Positions 43,175-48,946 of a stretch of DNA of 48,946 nucleotides are shown here, piece by piece. This DNA comes from CBDCWT01 sp965223305 (GTDB lineage: Bacteria; Planctomycetota; Planctomycetia; Pirellulales; Pirellulaceae): the NCBI GenBank assembly GCA_965223305.1, contig CBDCWT010000020.1, positions 1 to 48,946 of the forward strand. The letters are read 5' to 3'. Positions within the stretch are counted from its first letter, which is position 1. Every line of letters starts with the position of its first letter. The position numbers were made by a program, and so were the translations under genes. The notes below the pieces were generated by a model that did no database searches, was not told the DNA's origin, and was given only the letters and a program-made list of their open reading frames with translations.

Positions 43175-44266
43175 TCAGCCGCTCTTGTCGCCGCGAAGTT
43201 CGGCAAGCGCGGCCTCAACCCTCTTCCGCTGCATTCCCTCGGCGCCATCGCGGAGCTCCCCGAGTGCCTGAAGGTACGCCCGATCGAGCGCCTCGTCGGC
43301 GGGGACCTTAATGTCGGGCTCGACACCCGTCCCCTCCCAGTTCGTGCCCGTAATCGGGTTGATCGCTCGTCCGAAGGGCACCGAGACACCGAGCTTGAGC
43401 TCTGGGAAACGTCGTGCACGAACCGGGTGTGCGCCTCCTCTCGTGGTCTCACCGACGATCGTGGCACGCTCCAGATTCTTGAGGTTGTAGGTGAACTCTT
43501 CGGCGGCGGAGAAGGTCCGTTGGCTCGTCAGCACCCAGACTGGGATGTCGACGAGCTTCTTTCCCCGCACGTGTTTCTGGGTCCAGAACTGGAGGGTTTG
43601 GTCGCCGGCACGAACGTAGAAGCTGTTCAAGTGCACGGGTTCGTCGAACAGGTAACTCGAGATCAGTTGAATCATGGTCGGCGAGCCGCCGCCGTTGTGC
43701 CGCAAATCAAAGATGAGGGCGTCGGTGCCGGCGACGAAAGCCATCGCCGCCTCGGCAGTTGGCCCTGCCGTTCCGGTGTCGCGGAAACTGCGGAGGTCGA
43801 TGTAGCCGACGTTTCCGGCCATGATCTCGGCCCGGTGGAACCCGTAGTTATCGACGCGCGCCGCCTCCTCGGAGCGCCGCTGACGCTCCTCCTGCTCTTC
43901 TTGAGTGTCGCCGGCCGGTGCGTCCTTGGGAAGGACGAAGACCCCCAGATGCAGGTCGTGGCTGACCGACCGAAGATCTTTGGTGAGTGCTTCAGCGAAA
44001 GCTTTCAAAGATTCGTGCTGCGCGTAGGTCCCTCGCTTGAACTCGGCGGCGAGGAACTTGGCCATCTCGTTTGCCTTTTCCTCGAAGACATAGGTCTCGA
44101 CAAGAGCCTCGGAGATCGCCGCGACGATCAGCCCTCGCGCTTCGTCATCGAGCGGCTGGGAGTCATCGGCCGCTACTATTCCGGGGAGCGCGGAAGCGAT
44201 GCCCAACACGACGGCGACGACGGCGACACAAGGACCTTCCGCAAGGGTTGAAGCCTGGGGTGTCAT
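43175..44266 (-). CDS. S41-family C-terminal processing peptidase-like protein
   Basis: A 363-residue secreted or periplasmic S41 peptidase of the tricorn/IRBP type. A signal peptide (CVAVVAVVLGIASALPGIVA) is followed by a helical N-terminal domain (IVAAISEALVETYVFEEKAN, characteristic of IRBP-like members) and the core: VGYIDLRSF, ALIFDLRHNGGGSPTMIQLI, and the nucleophile in VLTSQRTFSAAEEFTYNLKN, with GTGVEPDI near the end. There is no PDZ domain, which fits the IRBP-like subgroup. The ATG at 44266 is supported by AGAGGA eight bases upstream. It is not linked to the neighbouring genes. Confidence 0.9.
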   Translation of the reverse strand: MTPQASTLAEGPCVAVVAVVLGIASALPGIVAADDSQPLDDEARGLIVAAISEALVETYVFEEKANEMAKFLAAEFKRGTYAQHESLKAFAEALTKDLRSVSHDLHLGVFVLPKDAPAGDTQEEQEERQRRSEEAARVDNYGFHRAEIMAGNVGYIDLRSFRDTGTAGPTAEAAMAFVAGTDALIFDLRHNGGGSPTMIQLISSYLFDEPVHLNSFYVRAGDQTLQFWTQKHVRGKKLVDIPVWVLTSQRTFSAAEEFTYNLKNLERATIVGETTRGGAHPVRARRFPELKLGVSVPFGRAINPITGTNWEGTGVEPDIKVPADEALDRAYLQALGELRDGAEGMQRKRVEAALAELRGDKSG

Positions 44267-44455
44267 GATTGAAGTCCTCTGCGAGCAAGGTAGAAGCAAG
44301 TGATCGTGAGGTGGATAGCTAGTGAATTATCCGGAGCTCGTGCCGGAAAGTTAATAGCAGGTGGACACCTGGATTTGTCCTCACTTTGACTCAGCCGCTT
44401 TAGACGCGGAGGTGGGATTCACCCGCGCATCGAACTTCAGCAGCCCGAGCACTCT

Positions 44456-44500
44456 TGTCCTGCTCCTGCTCCTGCTCCTGCTCCTGGTCCTGCTCTGGAA
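44456..44500. repeat. CTCCTG/TGCTCC microsatellite
   Basis: Six to seven tandem CTCCTG-type hexamers just before the first copy of the duplicated four-helix-bundle segment; a shorter run (44782-44800) precedes the second copy. Confidence 0.8.
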
Positions 44501-44541
44501 GCTGCAGGAAAGAGGGAGCTGCTGGAGGACGACCGACTTGC

Positions 44542-44769
44542 CTACGGCCCGTCCGTCGAGAGTTTCTTTACCATCTTTGTCAACATATTGACCACGCTGT
44601 GGAGCTTCTCCTTCCCTGGCGCGATTTGAGGTTGATCGACCCGCTGTCGCGCGACCAGGACATCGAGGCAACTCGCACATTCGAGCGCGGAACCGCGTGC
44701 AATCTCGAAAGAACCTCTTGCGGTCTCGTTTCGACCATTTCCCGTTGCCCTCTGCAATGTTGTTGGGAC
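44542..44769 (-). pseudogene. Truncated, frameshifted copy of the four-helix-bundle gene
   Basis: A duplicate, offset about 305 bp, of the C-terminal half of the next gene. It retains ALECASCLDVLVARQRVDQP and LHSVVNMLTKMVKKLSTDGP, but a one-base indel near RDRKRF shifts the frame, and the N-terminal half is missing; the duplication ends within the codons for PNNIAEGN. Confidence 0.75.
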
Positions 44770-44846
44770 CCTTTTCCCGGTCCTGCTCCTGCTCCTGCTC
44801 TGGAAGCTGCAGGAAAGAGGGAGCTGCTGGAGGACGACCGACTTGC

Positions 44847-45215
44847 CTACGGCCCGTCCGTCGAGAGATTCTTAATCATCTTTGTCAACATATTGACCAC
44901 GCTGTGGAGCTTCTCCTTCCCTGGCGCGATTTGAGGTTGATCGACCCGCCGTCGCGCAACCAGGACATCGAGGCAACTCGCACATTCGAGCGCGGAACCG
45001 CGTGCAATCTCGACGAACCTCTCGCGGTCTCGCTTCGACCATTTCCCGTTGCCCTCTGCAATGTTGTTGGGAATGCTCGCCGATGCCTCCTCGAGGTGCC
45101 GCTTGGCCGAAGAGGCTTTGCCTCGACAGCTCTCAAATAGACACTCCGTCCATGCCACAAATTCAATCGCGATTTGGTGGACCTCGAGTTTCTCATGATG
45201 GAAATAGCACTTCAT
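44847..45215 (-). CDS. Four-helix-bundle (S23/IVS-type) protein
   Basis: A 122-residue member of the S23 / 23S rRNA intervening-sequence protein family, compact pentamer-forming helical proteins of unclear function. Diagnostic stretches are HEKLEVHQIAIEFVAWTECL, EEASASIPNNIAEGNGKWSK and RERFVEIARGSALECASCLD. The start MKCYFHH at 45215 is chosen because upstream the same frame reads through a microsatellite as Ser-Trp and Ser-Cys repeats, which is unlikely to be native. It is not inside an rRNA gene here, as is usual for planctomycete copies. A partial duplicate lies downstream. Confidence 0.85.
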   Translation of the reverse strand: MKCYFHHEKLEVHQIAIEFVAWTECLFESCRGKASSAKRHLEEASASIPNNIAEGNGKWSKRDRERFVEIARGSALECASCLDVLVARRRVDQPQIAPGKEKLHSVVNMLTKMIKNLSTDGP

Positions 45216-45236
45216 AACATCGGCCACTTTCTCTGT

Positions 45237-45293
45237 GGAGCAGGAGCAGGAGCAGGACCAAGACCAGGACCAAGACCAGGACCAGGACCAGGA
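45237..45293. repeat. GGACCA/AGGAGC microsatellite
   Basis: Runs of AGGAGC then GGACCA/AGACCA hexamers directly upstream of the four-helix-bundle gene (minus strand), complementary in type to the CTCCTG runs downstream. Confidence 0.85.
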
Positions 45294-45484
45294 AACGGGG
45301 TATTTACACGTGTCTGTGCGTCGAAGCAATATCCACGAACTGCAGCGGGTGAATCGTCGTGGAATCGTCCTGAGGCTGTCGGGCGAAAACGGTTTCCATC
45401 GGCTGTATCGCATCCAGGCAGCGCTCGTCGTAGACGCCTGTTTTCGGCGTGTTTCCGCTCGCCAGAAGTCGGGACCAGTCGGTA

Positions 45485-45534
45485 TTGACTACCTCATGCG
45501 GTTTGCATTAGTATTCTCATGTGAGTTGCATTAG
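45485..45534 (+). promoter_or_regulatory. blaI-type promoter with two operator-like direct repeats
   Basis: TTGACT (45485-45490), an 18-base spacer and TAGTAT (45509-45514) form a promoter. Overlapping it are two copies of TCATG-N6-TGCATTAG (45494-45511 and 45517-45534), 23 bp apart; each has an ATGC/GCAT-like partial dyad. Their position over the -10 and start point suits autorepression by the adjacent BlaI protein. Confidence 0.65.
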
Positions 45535-45555
45535 AAATTTGGCGGCGAGGCCCCA

Positions 45556-45933
45556 ATGCAAGCATATTCTGTAACCGACACGGAGCTTCGTGTGCTGGAG
45601 CTTCTTTGGCAGTCAGAACATGGCGCATCCGTCCGAGAGATCGTGATTGGCCTGTATGGCCGACACGAACATTCGCTTCACGGTGGTGTGAAGAGCTTCC
45701 TCGATCGGCTCATCACAAAGGAACTCGTTACGGTTGACAAGAGCGGGTTTGCGCATCGCTTCTGCGCCACGGTGACCCGTGAGGAATTCGTCGGCCATGA
45801 GTTGAAGCGGATAGCGGACAGTCACTTTGGAGGCTCACTTCGGCCAATGCTGCTCTCACTCGTCGGTCAAGCGAACCTTAGTCGAAAGGATCGCTTGGCT
45901 ATTGAGCAGTTGATCAAGAACATTAAGGACTGA
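45556..45933 (+). CDS. blaI: BlaI/MecI/CopY-family repressor
   Basis: A 125-residue winged-helix repressor. The family core is clear: VTDTELRVLELLWQSEHGAS, VREIVIGLYGRHEHSLHGGV, KSFLDRLITKELVTVDKSGF, then a helical dimerisation part. A helix near residue 90 (GGSLRPMLLSLVGQANLSRK) is where M56 antirepressors cleave in known systems. It is followed after 11 bp by the M56 gene, the standard pair. It should repress its own promoter through the twin sites upstream. Confidence 0.92.
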   Translation: MQAYSVTDTELRVLELLWQSEHGASVREIVIGLYGRHEHSLHGGVKSFLDRLITKELVTVDKSGFAHRFCATVTREEFVGHELKRIADSHFGGSLRPMLLSLVGQANLSRKDRLAIEQLIKNIKD

Positions 45934-45944
45934 GGGAGCGATCG

Positions 45945-48110
45945 ATGAACGACATGCTCGTTCTTTTCGGGTGGAACCTGCTAATCGTGGTCCCAGTTGC
46001 AACCTCTATTTACCTGGCGAGTTTGCTGCCGTTCTTGCGACGCCGACCGGCTCTGTCTCACATACTCTGGGTAATTGTGCTCGTCAAGCTGCTGGTACCA
46101 CCGTTTCTGGCCGTCCCTATCCTCGTACCATCGCTGGGTGACGCGACCGAGCCAACTAGCACTAGCGGACTGCATTCCCACGATATCAACCCAACTCCGG
46201 TATTGACAGCGGCGGGACCACAGTCACTTGTCGGTGGACGACACAACTCAAGTTACAAACGGCGCCTGCCTTCGAAGCCACCGGTGCCTCCTTTGGTGCG
46301 CCCCGGTACAGTCCAGTCGAATTTCCTAACGGGCGCTTGGAGGTGGTGGCCGAGTCTTCTATTGCTGGGGAGTAGCTTCTTTGTGTCGATTGCGATTTGG
46401 CTCTCCGCATACACGGCATTTCGTCGATTGCGGCGGTTGTTGATTCACCAGCGGTCGGCATCCCAGCGTGCCGTGTCTTTGGCGCGGAGTGTGTTTCAAG
46501 AGTTTGGGCTTCGCGCCGCACCCACGCTGCTGATCGTCGATGCATCAGTCACTCCGATGCTATGGACGAGATGCAGAGAACCCACAATTCTACTACCGCG
46601 AACACTCGTCGAGTCACTTGATGACGATCAGCTTCGTGGTGTTATCTCCCACGAAGTGGCCCACTACTTCCGCCGTGATCACTGGGCCAATTGGTTTGCA
46701 TTTCTCGTCACATCCCTGTTTTGGTGGCATCCGATCGCCTGGTTCGCGCGTCGTGAGATGACGAAGGCGGCTGAGGCGGCGGCTGATGCCTTAGCGCTGG
46801 AAACGAAGCGTTGTTCACGAAAGGCTTATGCCGAGACTCTATTAACTGTCTCGGACTTCGTCATCGACGCAAAACCGATCCGTTCGGTGTTAACCGTTGC
46901 CTTCGGGCGTTCATCAGCCCTACAGTGGAGGTTCAAGATGATTGCTGACTCTAACGTCAAAGGAAGAGTACCCCAAGCCGGCTGGATACTAGTTGTGGTG
47001 AGCGCAGCATGTTTCTCGCTGTTCCCAGCTCAAGCGGAGGATCAACGCCAGTCCACGAAGTCACCGGCAGTCGAGTATCGTCAGTCTGATTCACAGTTTC
47101 CTAACCCCGTTGTTTCGAGGCCAGGAAAACAGCCGCCAGCTCATCGTTTAGCAGGACTTTGGTCAACAAACACCGTGACGCATGGGCAGACTCGCCTCAA
47201 CGAAAACGGGTTCATGTTTTTCACACACAATTCCGGTTACTCTATGCGCGAAGAGCATCGGCTCGCACAGCCGTTCGCATTTCAGGCTACCTATCGTGGC
47301 GAACAAATCTGGATTGATTTGATCGGAGAATCCGGTGATGTACTGAGAGGCATCTGTCAACTGTCGGAGGACGACTCCAGTGCCCGTTTCTGCTTTTACT
47401 TTTTTGCAGATGGCAAGACTAACGGCAAACGCCCCAAGTCCTTCGAGGACGCAACCGCACAAAGTCACATGATCGTGAGCCTGGAGAGGTTGTCGCTCAG
47501 TAAACGGCCAACAGTAAGTGCGGGAAGTAGTGTCTCGAAGTCGCAGTACGCTGGCTCTGCGCCGGTCATCTCCCCTGAACGGCCGCCACAAGCGGGCAAT
47601 ATTGCGACTGGGTTGGGCCCAATCATCCCAGCGGAACCCGTGCCGGCGTACCTGCCCAGGCATCGTGCCGACAATCGTTTGCTCGGTGTTTGGACTGCGC
47701 GTGTTTCTCCCGCCGGTTCGGAGGGTGGCGAACCCGGCGAGATGTGCGCCGTCTTCGGCGCCAATTTTGCAGTACTCAGCGATCGCAACGGGAAAGCCTC
47801 AATGCAGTTCAATTACCATCTCGGTAGGAAGGATGGACAGACACAGATTGACTTAGCGGTACCAGGCGAGCCGCCAGTTGAGCTCCATGGTATCTGCGAA
47901 TTCACCGACGAAGGAGTTCACCTTTGTTTCTGCGACCAGCAGTACTTCGCCGCTCATGGGACACCGGAGTCGGTCGACGAGGCGGACTCACAGGCATACA
48001 CGAAAGTCACTCTATCTCGGCCTGCTGACACCGCGTATCCACTTAGAGCTTCGCGCATCAACCCCAACGTGCGGCCCGATCGGGCGGACCAAACAGGGCG
48101 AGCGCCGTAG
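45945..48110 (+). CDS. BlaR1/M56-family metallopeptidase with duplicated TIGR03067-like domain
   Basis: A 721-residue membrane signal transducer. The N-terminal M56 part has helices near residues 5-30, 38-60 and 125-150 and the zinc protease motif in VISHEVAHYFRRDHWANWFA with the third ligand in KAAEAAADALAL; another helix lies near 345. Instead of the penicillin-binding domain of BlaR1, residues 400-515 and 576-691 are two related beta domains (LAGLWSTNTVT..., LLGVWTARVSP...) sharing an IDL strand then RGIC/HGIC and a CF strand, resembling the planctomycete TIGR03067 domain. AGGGAG overlaps the blaI stop, so the pair is coupled. The signal sensed is unknown. Confidence 0.9.
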   Translation: MNDMLVLFGWNLLIVVPVATSIYLASLLPFLRRRPALSHILWVIVLVKLLVPPFLAVPILVPSLGDATEPTSTSGLHSHDINPTPVLTAAGPQSLVGGRHNSSYKRRLPSKPPVPPLVRPGTVQSNFLTGAWRWWPSLLLLGSSFFVSIAIWLSAYTAFRRLRRLLIHQRSASQRAVSLARSVFQEFGLRAAPTLLIVDASVTPMLWTRCREPTILLPRTLVESLDDDQLRGVISHEVAHYFRRDHWANWFAFLVTSLFWWHPIAWFARREMTKAAEAAADALALETKRCSRKAYAETLLTVSDFVIDAKPIRSVLTVAFGRSSALQWRFKMIADSNVKGRVPQAGWILVVVSAACFSLFPAQAEDQRQSTKSPAVEYRQSDSQFPNPVVSRPGKQPPAHRLAGLWSTNTVTHGQTRLNENGFMFFTHNSGYSMREEHRLAQPFAFQATYRGEQIWIDLIGESGDVLRGICQLSEDDSSARFCFYFFADGKTNGKRPKSFEDATAQSHMIVSLERLSLSKRPTVSAGSSVSKSQYAGSAPVISPERPPQAGNIATGLGPIIPAEPVPAYLPRHRADNRLLGVWTARVSPAGSEGGEPGEMCAVFGANFAVLSDRNGKASMQFNYHLGRKDGQTQIDLAVPGEPPVELHGICEFTDEGVHLCFCDQQYFAAHGTPESVDEADSQAYTKVTLSRPADTAYPLRASRINPNVRPDRADQTGRAP

Positions 48111-48248
48111 TCACGGCGTCCTAGTAGAGACCTATCCACAGAATGCTCTGGTGCCAACGACGCGCAAGTCACCAATGCGCCAAACGACCGACTATCCGTG
48201 TTCAGTTTCGCCGCACGAACCTCTGCGGTTCAAGCACATTCGTGCGAG

Positions 48249-48946
48249 TTAGGTAGGAGCAGAAAGGGCTTCATCGACGCTTAGGCTCCATTGTGGAAAT
48301 GGATCCTGCAAGTGCTTCCAAGCTTCAATCCCTTCGGAGAACTCTTCGTCTGTCAGTAAGCACTCCTGGAGCGAATCGTAGATAGCAATCTCGTCCATGC
48401 CGATGCCAATGAAGACTAGTTCTTGTCGGCAATCACCAACCTCAGGATGCCATTTTCGCTCTAGATCGGCTTGAAACGTGGTAGATTCCGGCCAGTGTTC
48501 ATGCGGAACAGCCGCCCACCAGAAGCCGCCGAAATCCAGCCGCGCGATTCGCCCGGCTTGTGACCAGACGCCGATCTTGTCCAATCGACTTGCAAGCCAG
48601 AAAAATCCCTTACTTCGCAACACGCCATCCCAATCTTGATTGAGACGATCGTAGAAACGTTGCGGATGAAATGGACGCCTGGCTCGATACACAAAACTGT
48701 TGACGCCGTACTCTTCCACTTCGCTGGCTCCATCTCCGCGCAGTGTCAGTTGCCAACCTTTACTCTGTTTAGCGATCTCAAAATCAAAGCGTCCCGTACC
48801 CATGATCCGTGATGGCTCGACCTGACCAAACGACACACGCAGCTTGAGTGCGTGAGGATTCAACTGCTCGATAAAGCCTTCTATCGTCGCCAGCGTGTCT
48901 TCGTCAATCAGGTCCGTCTTGTTCAACACGATGACGTCTGCAAATT
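48249..48946 (-). CDS. CobW/COG0523-family GTPase, 5' end outside window
   Basis: The C-terminal 230 or so residues of a G3E GTPase metallochaperone. The frame is open to the window edge (FADVIVLNKTDLIDEDTL), so the P-loop part lies outside. The NKTD guanine-specificity motif and the CobW C-terminal domain (EYGVNSFVYRARRPFHPQRF, FFWLASRLDKIGVWSQAGRI, CRQELVFIGIGMDEIAIYDS) are present. The RRPFHP signature places it with the ZigA/YjiA-like group, often induced by zinc limitation. It is convergent with the M56 gene, with a 138-bp gap that lacks a clear terminator. Confidence 0.9.
   Translation of the reverse strand, partial: FADVIVLNKTDLIDEDTLATIEGFIEQLNPHALKLRVSFGQVEPSRIMGTGRFDFEIAKQSKGWQLTLRGDGASEVEEYGVNSFVYRARRPFHPQRFYDRLNQDWDGVLRSKGFFWLASRLDKIGVWSQAGRIARLDFGGFWWAAVPHEHWPESTTFQADLERKWHPEVGDCRQELVFIGIGMDEIAIYDSLQECLLTDEEFSEGIEAWKHLQDPFPQWSLSVDEALSAPT

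Noticed and set aside
43427..44251. 274-codon plus-strand frame opposite the S41 peptidase
   Set aside because: The opposite strand carries an intact peptidase with signal peptide and catalytic Ser.

Overview
The window looks like a piece of a Planctomycetota chromosome, most likely Pirellulales or a near relative; this is inferred from gene content, since no rRNA is present. Supporting signs are large Ser/Thr kinases fused to WD40 or leucine-rich repeats, membrane proteins opening with the planctomycete-type 'RFSLRTLL' segment, a BlaI/M56 pair with TIGR03067-like domains, a B12-dependent ribonucleotide reductase, many GTG/TTG starts, and abundant dispersed palindromic repeats. I found no tRNA, rRNA, CRISPR array or phage module.

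Layout. 0.5-11 kb: a secreted Cys/Gly repeat protein, a TPR-like protein, a HemD-HemE fusion, a tandem repeat block, a LOG-family protein behind a tiny possibly leaderless ORF, Tex, and small conserved proteins. 11-14.5 kb: a TPR protein, two copies of a ~180-bp mobile repeat (one degenerate), an HDOD protein and a small gene broken by a TAG. 14.5-22.3 kb: a conserved housekeeping block with a FecR-like membrane protein, ribosome hibernation factor, PTS EIIA, HPr, EI, RNase E/G and ribosomal protein L21; all read forward and probably form one or two operons linking carbon/phosphate state to translation and RNA decay. 22.3-29.4 kb: a repeat, the palindrome-rich nrdJ control region, nrdJ with a clear terminator, a Moco-fold protein, an orphan ABC ATPase and a serine hydrolase.

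29.4-37.6 kb: two Ser/Thr kinases separated by repeats, a complete IS4-family element that landed in the apex of a repeat hairpin, and a remnant of a PQQ-type beta-propeller gene. 38-45.3 kb: an SDR/cupin pair, membrane proteins, and a complete IS3-family element with a frameshift site. The IS3 element interrupted a membrane-protein gene; removing it with one 4-bp target duplicate restores an in-frame C-terminus that ends exactly at a copy of the ~180-bp mobile repeat. An S41 protease and a duplicated four-helix-bundle (S23-type) gene bounded by microsatellites follow. 45.5-48.9 kb: a BlaI repressor with twin operator-like sites, its M56 antirepressor-like partner with a non-penicillin-binding C-terminus, and a CobW-family GTPase that runs off the edge.

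The most notable items are the mobile repeat with an ORF running from one terminal inverted repeat to the other, the BlaI/M56 system with a duplicated putative sensor domain, the Cys/Gly repeat protein, the SDR whose catalytic Tyr is Phe, and the reconstructable IS3 insertion.
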